Shown piece by piece: positions 1 to 6,246 of a DNA stretch of 14,327 nucleotides. The notes under the pieces are model-generated. The model was not told the origin of the DNA and ran no database searches. It was given only the letters and a program-made list of their open reading frames with translations. Each line of letters begins with the position of its first letter. The first letter of the stretch is position 1. The translations under genes were made by a program, and so were the position numbers. This DNA comes from Actinomyces sp. (GTDB lineage Bacteria > Actinomycetota > Actinomycetes > Actinomycetales > Actinomycetaceae), in assembly GCA_018375675.1 (NCBI GenBank), contig JAHACW010000059.1:1-14327 (forward strand), in the 5' to 3' direction.

Positions 1-35
1 CCGCCCGCGAGGCTAGGCGTCCTCACTTCGTTCGG

Positions 36-441
36 CGCCGCGCCTCGAAGCCCGCCCGTGCCCTCCGGTCCCTCCGGCGCCCTCCACACCGGCGGCGCCG
101 TGTTGCTGTGTGTGGCTGGGCGCGTCGGATTGAAGCCCGGCCAGGCCCTGCCGCCGCCCACCGGCACCGCGGCCTGGCCCTCCGGTCCCTCCGGCGCCCT
201 CCACACCGGCGGCGCCTGGTCGCTGATGTGTTACTGGGTGAGTCGGCTCGAAGCCCGACCAGGCCCTGCCGCCGCCCACGGCCGCCGCAGCCTGGCCCTC
301 CGGTCCCTCCGGCGCCCTCCACACCGGCGCCGCTGCGTTGCTCATGTGTGGCTGGGTGAGTCGGCTCGAAGCCCGACCAGGCCTCGCCACCACCCACGGC
401 CGCCGCAGCCTGGCCCTCCGGTCCCTCCGGCGCCCTCCAAT
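36..441. repeat. Module A: GC-rich tandem repeat, 118-bp period, about 3.5 copies
   Basis: Four copies of a very GC-rich unit lie head to tail. The landmark GAAGCCCG occurs at 47, 132, 250 and 368. The last three copies are exactly 118 bp apart; the first is shortened to 85 bp. Each unit also carries a CCTCCGGTCCCTCCGGCGCC segment and a CTCCACACCGGC segment. The same unit recurs once at 9205 and twice at 13897 and 13998, always in the same orientation. Open frames run through it on both strands because stop codons are rare in such GC-rich DNA. None has a ribosome site or recognisable protein, so I treat it as non-coding. The window opens inside this block, so its left boundary is unknown. Confidence 0.85.
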
Positions 442-469
442 CGGGCGGGGCTTGGGGCTATTGCTTGGC

Positions 470-582
470 AATTTCGCATGCAATTCCCCTGGGGCTGCTT
501 TAGATTTTGAATTGTGATCGTTGGTATTTCAACGTTTCTGGTTGTTCTTGAAAGTTCGCATCATCGAATTGCATGCGAGTTT
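470..582. repeat. Module B: AT-rich MITE-like element with terminal inverted repeats
   Basis: This AT-rich 113-bp stretch sits in GC-rich surroundings. It starts with AATTTCGCATGCAATT (470-485) and ends with the near-inverse AATTGCATGCGAGTT (567-581). Inside is a small hairpin, CGTTG at 519-523 with CAACG at 530-534. A diverged copy lies at 10116-10227 with the same arms, the same internal CGTTG/CAACG hairpin and a similar length. The small size, terminal inverted repeats and lack of any frame suggest a miniature inverted-repeat element or a structured RNA. No target-site duplication is evident. Confidence 0.65.
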
Positions 583-653
583 TCTGAGGAGTGGGCACAT
601 AGGTACCTGCTGGTGTCGCAGTCGGAGCCCGCAAACCGGCCACGCGGTTGTCG

Positions 654-898
654 GATACCGGCGTCGCCTTTGCTAGCCCATGCCAATCCTCATCTGAAAC
701 CGCCATCGCCTTTGCTCGCGCAGGCCGAGCCCCAATTGAAACCGACATCGCCTTTGCGGGTGAGAAATGGGTGTTTTGGGTGCGTTTTTCGGTTGCAGAG
801 GTGATGGCGGTTTCAATGGTTGCTGTTCAGGGGCGAGCATTGGTGATGGCGGTTTCATGCTGGCCTGCATCAGTGGCTGCAGAGGTGTCAATGGTTGC
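654..898. repeat. Module C: 42-bp-pitch palindromic array, 3 direct + 3 inverted units
   Basis: Three direct copies of a 20-bp unit of type GAAACCGCCATCGCCTTTGC start at 654, 696 and 738, exactly 42 bp apart with 22-bp intervals. After a 37-bp T/G-rich centre (758-794), three inverted copies start at 795, 837 and 879, again 42 bp apart. The outermost inverted copy is the most diverged. The unit's positions 8-10 vary (GCG, CCA, ACA). The inverted copies read GCAGAGGTGATGGCGGTTTC, which as RNA pairs along all 20 positions with the direct unit through two G-U wobbles. The whole block is a 245-bp interrupted palindrome. A copy with 3+2 units lies at 9582-9784. Its biological role is unknown to me. 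Confidence 0.85.
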
Positions 899-926
899 AT
901 CGTCGCCACGTGGCTGTGTCCTGTGC

Positions 927-1042
927 GCGAAAAAGTTCGCCCTGCGTGCTCAAAATGGCCCGAAATAGGCGTTTTATGGCGCGCTGGGCGAACTTTTCGC
1001 GGTTGGGTATGAGGGGGCCTGTTGTCGGGCGAAGTTTTTCGC
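927..1042. repeat. Module D: related 42-bp-pitch palindromic array, 1 direct + 2 inverted units
   Basis: One direct unit, GCGAAAAAGTTCGCCCTGC (927-945), is followed by a 37-bp centre (946-982) and two inverted units of type GCTGGGCGAACTTTTCGC. These begin at 983 and 1024, and their CGC ends at 1000 and 1042 are 42 bp apart. The unit resembles module C (both have G.GAAA or GAAA at the start and TCGCC..TGC at the end). It lies exactly 28 bp after the last C unit, the same gap as in the second island. The second island's D block (9813-9930) has two direct units and one inverted. Confidence 0.8.
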
Positions 1043-1076
1043 GGGCCCAGCAGTCGAGGGGGCTGCTGGGCCCGTG
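1040..1076 (+). terminator. Strong hairpin closing the first repeat island
   Basis: GGGCCCAGCAG (1043-1053) pairs perfectly with CTGCTGGGCCC (1063-1073) over a 9-nt loop, and pairing extends outward by up to three more positions. No T-run follows on the + strand. It may be an intrinsic terminator of the stem-only type seen in high-GC actinobacteria, or just the end of the repeat array. Confidence 0.5.
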
Positions 1077-1080
1077 CGTG

Positions 1081-1266
1081 GCGCCTAGATGGAGGTTGCG
1101 TCCCTCCCCTAGATCTAGGGTGTACCTCCCGTCGTGGTTGCCCGTGGGAGCCTCAGGTAGGAGACCCGCGATCGCCTTTCCGCAGGATTCCAGCCATTTC
1201 GCTGAAAACGCCACTCACCCCTATATCTAGGGACGCTTAGTCGCCAACGACCCCTAGATGTGCGGG
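1081..1266. promoter_or_regulatory. Cluster of NrdR-like CCCCTAGAT palindromes, distal
   Basis: CCCTAGATCTAGGG at 1107-1120 is a perfect 14-bp palindrome. CCCTATATCTAGGG at 1219-1232 has a single mismatched pair. CCCCTAGATGTGCGGG at 1251-1266 follows 33 bp later, and a weaker GCCTAGATGG lies near 1083. All share the CTA-N-AT-N-TAG core of the NrdR box (established consensus close to acaCwAtATaTwGtgt), and NrdR normally binds paired boxes about three helical turns apart. They lie more than 400 bp upstream of nrdH. They may be remote sites for that gene or serve an unseen transcript. Confidence 0.5.
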
Positions 1267-1333
1267 TGCGACACGCCCAAGCCTGTCGCCAAATTGTGTG
1301 ACGCTCGACATGTTTCAGGTGGTTGGCAGGTGG

Positions 1334-1544
1334 TTATGCACAGGGTGGTGATGTGCTCGTCCACAGGGTGCACAGGTGTGTGCGGGGGTGTTGAGGGCCC
1401 CTAGATGTGCCCGTAGGTTAGTCGCAAACCCCAGTGTTTGTGCGCATCTTCGCGCACCTGTGATGAGGGGTCGACAAACCGCAAAGAAGCCTCTGAGATC
1501 CTGACCGCTCGCTCCATCCACAGGCCTCTCCTGCCTCGTCCACA
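1334..1544 (+). promoter_or_regulatory. Group of DnaA-box-like 9-mers upstream of nrdH
   Basis: TCGTCCACA occurs twice (1357-1365 and 1536-1544). TTATGCACA lies at 1334-1342 and CCATCCACA at 1514-1522, all on the + strand. Each differs by one or two bases from the DnaA box TTATCCACA or its high-GC actinobacterial form TTGTCCACA. DnaA control of ribonucleotide reductase is established in E. coli; here it is inference. The block is not a chromosomal origin as seen, since dnaA, dnaN and an AT-rich unwinding stretch are absent. Confidence 0.4.
1398..1413. promoter_or_regulatory. Additional NrdR-like half-box
   Basis: CCCCTAGATGTGCCCG repeats the first 12 bases of the motif at 1251. Both are near a TTAGTCGC[A/C]AAC sequence (1238-1248 and 1418-1428), so the two segments share more than the box. 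Only the left half is a good NrdR-box match. Confidence 0.35.
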
Positions 1545-1557
1545 GTTGGGGCGGCGC

Positions 1558-1605
1558 ACACAACATCTAGGGGTCGCTTGCGTGGGCGGCCACGAGGTGT
1601 AGTGT
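1558..1605 (+). promoter_or_regulatory. nrdH promoter with paired NrdR boxes
   Basis: ACACAACATCTAGGGG (1558-1573) is a good NrdR box. A weaker second box, CCACGAGGTGTAGTGT (1590-1605), follows at 32 bp, the usual three-turn spacing. Between them I place a promoter with -35 TTGCGT (1578-1583), a 16-bp spacer and -10 TAGTGT (1600-1605). The second box covers the -10 element, as expected for NrdR repression. Transcription would begin near 1612, at a small dyad (GTTCG-CGG-CGAAC, 1612-1624). Confidence 0.6.
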
Positions 1606-1687
1606 TGTCGTGTTCGCGGCGAACGAGCCGCCAGAAAGACAACACAGGATGCCAACGTCCGGCCTCGAGCCGCAAGGAGACACGAAC

Positions 1688-1939
1688 ATGTCGATCACCG
1701 TCTACTCCAAGCCCCGCTGCCCCCAGTGCGACGCGACCTACCGCGCCCTCGACAAGCAGGGCGTCTCCTACGAGAAGATCGACGTCACCCAGGACGCGGA
1801 ATCCCTCGCCTTCATTAAGGGCCTCGGCTACCAGCAGGCCCCCGTCGTCGTGGCCGGCGAGGACCACTGGTCCGGCTTCCGCCCCGACCGCATCAAGGCC
1901 GTCGCCGCCGCAGCCGCCCCCCTGGCGCTGCAGGCCTGA
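1688..1939 (+). CDS. nrdH: NrdH-redoxin (glutaredoxin-like electron donor of class Ib RNR)
   Basis: This 83-residue protein reduces the class Ib ribonucleotide reductase NrdE in the cytoplasm and is itself reduced by thioredoxin reductase. The redox motif CPQC is at residues 11-14, following the usual ITVYSKPRC start. The WSGFRPD segment near the C-terminal third is diagnostic of NrdH and separates it from ordinary glutaredoxins. The central residue pair is Pro-Gln rather than the Val-Gln or Met-Gln often seen. I chose ATG 1688 because AAGGAG at 1674-1679 lies 8 nt upstream and the product then has the normal family length. The frame stays open to 1610, but the extra residues match nothing. 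It is the first gene of the nrd cluster and likely under NrdR control. Confidence 0.95.
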   Translation: MSITVYSKPRCPQCDATYRALDKQGVSYEKIDVTQDAESLAFIKGLGYQQAPVVVAGEDHWSGFRPDRIKAVAAAAAPLALQA

Positions 1940-1954
1940 GTCGCGCCGATAAGT

Positions 1955-1978
1955 CCCGGCCGCGAGGCCGGGGCTTTC
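1955..1978 (+). terminator. Hairpin between nrdH and nrdI
   Basis: CCCGGCC (1955-1961), loop GCGA and GGCCGGG (1966-1972) form a 7-bp GC stem followed by GCTTT. It lies 16 bp after the nrdH stop and about 155 bp before nrdI. It could end nrdH transcripts or reduce read-through, so nrdH may be made in excess of nrdIE. Confidence 0.65.
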
Positions 1979-2035
1979 GCATATCCGGGCAGGTACGAGG
2001 CCGGGGCGCACACCTCGGAAAGGGCGCGTCGATCA

Positions 2036-2097
2036 TCCCACATGGGACACGCGTGCGAGGCAACCTCACCCGGGCCTCGGGGGTGAGACACTAGAGA
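2036..2097. promoter_or_regulatory. Possible operator/promoter region of nrdI
   Basis: TCCCA-CA-TGGGA (2036-2047) and CTCACCC-n9-GGGTGAG (2065-2087) are perfect dyads in the gap before nrdI. A -10-like TAGAGA follows at 2092-2097. No convincing -35 was found. The position after a hairpin and before nrdI would suit a second promoter with an operator, but this is inference. Confidence 0.35.
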
Positions 2098-2128
2098 TTC
2101 AGCATCCCGCCAAGCAGGAAGGGTCATC

Positions 2129-2545
2129 ATGGGCAGCGTCGTCTACTTCTCGTCGGCGACGGGCAACACCCGCCGTTTCGTCGAAAAACTCGGCCTCCCG
2201 GCGGCGCGAATCCCGTTGCTCCCCAAGGATGAACCTCTGCGCGTGACCGAGGAGTACGTGCTCATCGTGCCCACCTACGGCGGCGGCAATCTCAAGGGAG
2301 CGGTGCCCAAACAGGTCATCAAGTTCCTCAATGACCCCGACAATCGTGCCCTGTGTAGGGGCGTCATCTCGTCGGGAAACACCAACTTCGGCAAGGCCTA
2401 CTGCATCGCGGGCGACATCATCGCGGCCAAGCTGGGGGTCCCCCACATGTATAAGTTCGAGCTCCTCGGCACGCCCGAGGACGTCTCCAGAGTTCGCGAA
2501 GGACTGGAACAGTTTTGGCAGAAAACTACACCGACACAGGCGTAG
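2129..2545 (+). CDS. nrdI: NrdI, flavodoxin-like activator of class Ib RNR
   Basis: NrdI is an FMN protein that supplies oxidant to assemble the dimanganese-tyrosyl radical cofactor of NrdF. The 138-residue sequence has the phosphate-binding loop [10 protein letters not shown] (residues 8-17), VPTYGGG at 47-53 and the [11 protein letters not shown] stretch at 78-88, all typical of the family. Length is normal. The ATG is preceded by AGGAAGGG (2116-2123). Its last 31 bases overlap the start of nrdE, which implies translational coupling. The presence of NrdI predicts a class Ib NrdF encoded elsewhere, since none follows here. Confidence 0.95.
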   Translation: MGSVVYFSSATGNTRRFVEKLGLPAARIPLLPKDEPLRVTEEYVLIVPTYGGGNLKGAVPKQVIKFLNDPDNRALCRGVISSGNTNFGKAYCIAGDIIAAKLGVPHMYKFELLGTPEDVSRVREGLEQFWQKTTPTQA

Positions 2546-4671
2546 AGGAAGCTCCCTCACCGGAGCTGGACTACCACGCGCTGAACGCGCAGCTTAACCT
2601 GTACGACGCGAACGGACACATCCAGTTCGACGCGGACCGTGCGGCGGCTCGCCAGTACTTCCTCCAGCACGTCAACCAGAACACGGTGTTCTTCCACGAC
2701 CTGGAAGAGAAGCTGAAGTACCTGGTGGACGAGGGCTACTACGAGAAGCACGTCCTGGACCAGTACGATTTCGCGGATATCAAGGAGCTGTACAAGCAGG
2801 CCTACGCCCACAAGTTCCGCTTCCCGACGTTCCTGGGCGCGTTCAAGTACTACACGTCGTACACGCTCAAGACCTTCGACGGTAAGCGCTACCTGGAGCG
2901 CTTCGAGGATCGTGTCGCCATGGTGTCCCTGTACCTGGCGCGCGGCGATATCGAGCTGGCTCGTAGCTTCGTCGATGAGATCATGACGGGCCGCTTCCAG
3001 CCGGCCACCCCGACCTTCCTCAACGCCGGCAAGGCGGCGCGCGGCGAGCTGGTCTCCTGCTTCCTGCTGCGCATCGAGGACAACATGGAGTCGATCGCGC
3101 GCGGCATCAACTCTGCGCTGCAGCTGTCCAAGCGCGGCGGCGGCGTCGCCCTGCAGCTGACGAACCTGCGCGAGTCGGGCGCCCCCATTAAGAAGATTCA
3201 GAACCAGTCCAGCGGCGTCGTGCCCGTCATGAAGCTGCTCGAGGACTCCTTCTCCTACGCGAACCAGCTGGGCGCGCGTCAGGGCGCGGGTGCCGTGTAT
3301 CTGCACGCGCACCACCCGGACATCATGCAGTTCCTGGACACTAAGCGCGAGAACGCGGACGAGAAGATCCGCATCAAGACGCTGTCCCTGGGCGTCGTCA
3401 TCCCGGACATCACGTTCGAGCTGGCCCGCAAGAACGAGGACATGTACCTGTTCAGCCCCTACGACGTGGAGCGCGTGTACGGCGTGCCCTTCTCCGAGAT
3501 TTCGGTGACGGAGAAGTACCACGAGATGGTGGACGACGGTCGCATCCACAAGCGTAAGATCAACGCGCGTCGCTTCTTCCAGACGATCGCGGAGATCCAG
3601 TTTGAGTCCGGCTACCCCTACATCGTCTTCGAGGACACGGTGAACAAGGCGAACCCGATCAAGGGTCGCATCACCATGTCGAACCTGTGCTCGGAGATCC
3701 TGCAGGTGTCCGAGGCCTCGACCTACAAGGATGACCTGTCCTACGACCACGTCGGCAAGGACATCTCCTGCAACCTGGGCTCGCTCAACATCGCGAAGAC
3801 CATGGATTCCCCGGACTTCTCGAAGTCGATCGAGATGGCGATCCGCGGCCTGACGGCCGTCTCGGACCTGTCGGATATCGGCTCGGTCCCGTCGATCGCC
3901 CGCGGCAACGCGATGAGCCACGCGATCGGCCTGGGTCAGATGAACCTGCACGGTTACCTGGCGCGCGAGCACGTGCACTACGGTTCCGAGGAGGCCCTCG
4001 ACTTCACGAACATGTACTTCATGACGGTCCTGTTCGAGGCCATTAAGGCCTCGTGCAAGATCGCGCGCGAGCGCGGCGAGACCTTCGAGGGCTTCGAGGA
4101 GTCGAAGTACGCGTCGGGCGAGTTCTTCCGCAAGTACATTGACGAGGAGTGGGCTCCCACCACGGATAAGTGCCGTGAACTGCTCGCTGCCTCGTCGATC
4201 AAGGTCCCGACCCAGGCGGACTGGGAGGCCCTGGCGGCCGACGTCGCCAAGTACGGCATGTACAACCAGAACCTGCAGGCCGTGCCTCCGACGGGTTCCA
4301 TCTCGTACATCAACAACTCGACGTCGTCGATCCACCCGATCGTGTCCCGCGTGGAGATCCGCAAGGAAGGCAAGATCGGTCGCGTCTACTACCCGGCGCC
4401 CTACATGTCGAACGAGAACCTGGAGTACTACCAGGACGCGTACGAGATCGGCCCGGAGAAGATCATCGACACCTACGCGGTGGCCACCCAGCACGTGGAT
4501 CAGGGCCTGTCGCTCACGCTGTTCTACCCGGACACGGTGACGACGCGCGACCTGAACAAGTCCTACATCTACGCGTGGAAGAAGGGCATTAAGACCCTGT
4601 ACTACATGCGCCTGCGCCAGATGGCCCTGGAGGGCACGGAGGTCGAGGGCTGCGTGTCCTGCATGCTGTGA
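2515..4671 (+). CDS. nrdE: Class Ib ribonucleoside-diphosphate reductase alpha subunit NrdE (TTG start)
   Basis: This is the catalytic subunit that reduces ribonucleoside diphosphates to deoxyribonucleotides, working with NrdF and NrdH. It has 718 residues, normal for NrdE. The N-terminus (LDYHALN at 18-24) lacks the ATP-cone of class Ia enzymes. Active-site N390, C392 and E394 form NLCSE. The likely redox pair is C182 (LVSCFLL) and C419 (ISCNLGSLN). The radical-path tyrosines are Y696-Y697, and the swinging C-terminal pair is C713/C716 (CVSC). Also visible are TPTFLNAGK (165-173) and [13 protein letters not shown] infer TTG 2515 as start: GAAGGA (2498-2503) lies upstream, and the next in-frame Met is residue 136, inside the fold. 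It overlaps nrdI by 31 nt. nrdF does not follow. Confidence 0.96.
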   Translation: MAENYTDTGVEEAPSPELDYHALNAQLNLYDANGHIQFDADRAAARQYFLQHVNQNTVFFHDLEEKLKYLVDEGYYEKHVLDQYDFADIKELYKQAYAHKFRFPTFLGAFKYYTSYTLKTFDGKRYLERFEDRVAMVSLYLARGDIELARSFVDEIMTGRFQPATPTFLNAGKAARGELVSCFLLRIEDNMESIARGINSALQLSKRGGGVALQLTNLRESGAPIKKIQNQSSGVVPVMKLLEDSFSYANQLGARQGAGAVYLHAHHPDIMQFLDTKRENADEKIRIKTLSLGVVIPDITFELARKNEDMYLFSPYDVERVYGVPFSEISVTEKYHEMVDDGRIHKRKINARRFFQTIAEIQFESGYPYIVFEDTVNKANPIKGRITMSNLCSEILQVSEASTYKDDLSYDHVGKDISCNLGSLNIAKTMDSPDFSKSIEMAIRGLTAVSDLSDIGSVPSIARGNAMSHAIGLGQMNLHGYLAREHVHYGSEEALDFTNMYFMTVLFEAIKASCKIARERGETFEGFEESKYASGEFFRKYIDEEWAPTTDKCRELLAASSIKVPTQADWEALAADVAKYGMYNQNLQAVPPTGSISYINNSTSSIHPIVSRVEIRKEGKIGRVYYPAPYMSNENLEYYQDAYEIGPEKIIDTYAVATQHVDQGLSLTLFYPDTVTTRDLNKSYIYAWKKGIKTLYYMRLRQMALEGTEVEGCVSCML

Positions 4672-4692
4672 CGTGACGCCCGTTTGTCGGGT

Positions 4693-4728
4693 GGTGCGGG
4701 GGTCGGGAAACCGGCCCCCGCACCTTTT
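4693..4728 (+). terminator. Intrinsic terminator of the nrd cluster
   Basis: A 14-bp stem (4693-4706 with 4711-4724, one G-U pair) is capped by a GAAA tetraloop and followed by TTTT. It starts 21 bp after the nrdE stop. It shows that nrdF is not co-transcribed downstream. Confidence 0.92.
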
Positions 4729-4853
4729 GATGTGGGACGAGGCCGGGGCGGGCCGGGGTGCGCCGGCGTGAGGTTGGGGCGGGCTGCGTCGGGTTGTGGT
4801 GAGTGGTGAGAAGGGACAATGAGGTGGAGTTTCCGTGTTGCAGAGGTTGCTCG

Positions 4854-4881
4854 TATGATGTGGGAGGATAAGATCCCACAT
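4854..4881 (+). promoter_or_regulatory. Promoter -10 overlapping an operator-like dyad
   Basis: TATGAT (4854-4859) is a good -10. It overlaps the left arm of a perfect dyad: ATGTGGGA (4858-4865), 8-bp spacer, TCCCACAT (4874-4881). The dyad would cover the start point and the 5' leader, fitting a repressor operator. No strong -35 is seen (TTCCGT at 4831-4836 is the best spaced). The dyad does not recur before the other paralogs. Confidence 0.5.
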
Positions 4882-4898
4882 TCTGACCGGAGCTATTG

Positions 4899-5405
4899 AT
4901 GAGCGACCCCTCCAATCCCTACGGACCGGGCGGCGAAACCCCCTACGGCAGCCAGCCAGCGTACGGCACTCAGGCCTCGTACGGCGCCCAGCCCGCCTAC
5001 GGGCAGGCACCTGTGGTGCAGCAACCCGCATACGGTACCCAACCCGTATACGGCGCCCAGGCCTCGTACGGTGCGGGCGCTTCCTACGGGCAGCCGATGT
5101 ACGGCCAGGTCGTGTACGCCCTGAACCCCGCCGTCGCGCGCGTACGTTCGAACGCGTCCATGGTGCGCATCATGTCTTTCATTAGCTTTGTGACCCTGGG
5201 ACCGATCCTGTCCTTCGGTGCGTGGTTCTGGAGCATGAGCCTCCTCAGCGAGGCCGAGAGCCTGGGTGCCCCCGAGGACGTGCTGAGGGACGTGCGCAGT
5301 GCGCGAACGACGGCTCTCGTCTGCGGAATTGTCGGAATCGTGCTGTTAGGTCTTCTGATCGCCGCGCCCTTCCTCCTTGTCTGGCTCGTGGAATCTACGA
5401 AGTGA
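4899..5405 (+). CDS. Small two-helix membrane protein, Tyr/Gly/Gln-rich N-terminus (paralog 1 of 4)
   Basis: The first member of a four-gene tandem family, 168 residues. Residues 5-70 are a low-complexity tract built on a degenerate AYGxQ/SYGAQ repeat and are likely disordered and cytoplasmic. YALNP (73-77) and RVRSNAS (81-87) follow. Membrane helix 1 is about 89-112, then SLGAPEDVLRDVRSAR (121-136), then helix 2 at about 137-164. The order, with an amphipathic linker between two helices, recalls the CD225/dispanin type; this is inference and no function is known. ATG 4899 is preferred over TTG 4896 because GGAG (4889-4892) fits it and paralogs also begin MSD. The GGAG-n6-ATGAGCGA context matches paralogs 3 and 4. 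Confidence 0.85.
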   Translation: MSDPSNPYGPGGETPYGSQPAYGTQASYGAQPAYGQAPVVQQPAYGTQPVYGAQASYGAGASYGQPMYGQVVYALNPAVARVRSNASMVRIMSFISFVTLGPILSFGAWFWSMSLLSEAESLGAPEDVLRDVRSARTTALVCGIVGIVLLGLLIAAPFLLVWLVESTK

Positions 5406-5417
5406 TTGGTTGTTGAA

Positions 5418-6128
5418 ATGAGTGATGAACAGATGCCCTCGCGGGCAATTCCCGCCGGCTGGGACTGGCCGCAGAACAGCGACGGACCTGTCGCACCCCA
5501 GGCGGGAGCTCCCGCCTCGTCGTGGTCGAACGCTCCCGCCGCACCGCAGGCCCCTGCCCCTGCACAGTTTGCGCCCCCGGCGGGCGCACCCGTGAACGTC
5601 GCGCCCGCCGGGCAGCAGTCGCCCTACGCTCCCGGGCACAGCGGGGTCACGGCCGCCAGCGCGGCACCGGCGTACGGCACCCCTGCTGCGTATCCCCAGC
5701 AGGGCGCACCCGCCCAGCCGATGCCGTCCTATGGCCAGCCGAGCGCCTACCAGGCGCAGCCTGCGCCCGTCGCCCAGCCGATGCAGCAGGCCGCCGCCCC
5801 GCAGTACGGCGTGAATCAGCAGGCCGCGTACGCGAGCCAGCCCGCGCAGGCGTCCCCCGACGCGATCCGGCAACTGGCTATCACTCGGCTCAAGTCCAGC
5901 GCGACCTTCGCCATCTGGATGGCCTTTCTCGGGTTCATTGCAGCGCCCGTCATTTTCCTCCTGGGTGATTGCGTGCATGCGCAGCGTCTGTGCAGCCGAG
6001 CCCAGGCGATCAACGCTCCCGAAGACGTCATGAAGCGGGTGAAGCTCGCGCGCGGCATCTCCGCCGGCCTGCTCCTCCTGCAGGTGAGCCTGATCATCTT
6101 GCTGATTGTCTCGGAGAACATGCGTTAA
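5418..6128 (+). CDS. Small two-helix membrane protein, Pro/Ala-rich N-terminus (paralog 2 of 4)
   Basis: A 236-residue paralog with the longest low-complexity N-terminus. About 145 residues are rich in Pro, Ala and Gln, with scattered AYG/SYGQ units, and W15/W17 near the start. Helix 1 is about 162-184, then QAINAPEDVMKRVKLAR (196-212), then helix 2 at about 213-232. The linker motif NAPEDVM matches LGAPEDV of paralog 1 and NAPQDIM of paralog 4. ATG 5418 gives the family start MSD; TTG 5406 directly after the previous stop is possible. No GGAG precedes it, unlike its paralogs, so translation is probably coupled to the gene 12 bp upstream, in the same transcript. Function unknown. Confidence 0.82.
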   Translation: MSDEQMPSRAIPAGWDWPQNSDGPVAPQAGAPASSWSNAPAAPQAPAPAQFAPPAGAPVNVAPAGQQSPYAPGHSGVTAASAAPAYGTPAAYPQQGAPAQPMPSYGQPSAYQAQPAPVAQPMQQAAAPQYGVNQQAAYASQPAQASPDAIRQLAITRLKSSATFAIWMAFLGFIAAPVIFLLGDCVHAQRLCSRAQAINAPEDVMKRVKLARGISAGLLLLQVSLIILLIVSENMR

Positions 6129-6133
6129 CGATC

Positions 6134-6148
6134 CAGTGGCGACCACTG
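6134..6148 (+). terminator. Short hairpin after paralog 2
   Basis: CAGTGG-CGA-CCACTG is a perfect 6-bp dyad just after the stop. It is small and lacks a T-run, so it is a weak terminator candidate at best. Confidence 0.3.
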
Positions 6149-6199
6149 TGTTCGTGGTAACTAAAGGCCGAATTGTTTATTTTTTAGTCCCGCGTCGGC

Positions 6200-6205
6200 T
6201 ACGAT
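6200..6205 (+). promoter_or_regulatory. -10 element for paralog 3
   Basis: The hexamer TACGAT in GGCTACGATGG, 42 bp before the ATG, is repeated before paralog 4 (6689-6694) as TGCTACGATAG at nearly the same distance from its ATG. It is preceded by an AT-rich run (about 6170-6186). No clear -35 was found. Confidence 0.45.
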
Positions 6206-6246
6206 GGCAGGCGTATCCAATCGACACAACCCATTTGGAGTCACTC

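Noticed and set aside
13..510. Several open frames through the GC-rich repeats at the window start
   Set aside because: They consist of repeated Arg/Pro/Gly/Ala words caused by the 118-bp repeat, lack start signals, and change frame between islands.
654..898. CRISPR array (20-bp repeats, 22-bp intervals)
   Set aside because: Half of the repeats are inverted. Intervals are partly shared between islands and not unique, the repeat is short and variable in the middle, and no cas gene is nearby.
1315..1566. Small minus-strand frame (83 codons) between the NrdR-like boxes
   Set aside because: It has no ribosome-binding site or known motif and is rich in His/Cys/Pro by chance. It overlaps the regulatory motifs.
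1230..1660. Chromosomal origin suggested by the DnaA-box-like sites
   Set aside because: There is no dnaA, dnaN, rpmH or AT-rich unwinding element in the window, and the neighbours are nrd genes.
2557..5031. Long open frame (824 codons) on the minus strand opposite nrdE
   Set aside because: It is the mirror of strongly GC3-biased codons in nrdE. It has no recognisable domain and runs through the terminator at 4693-4728.
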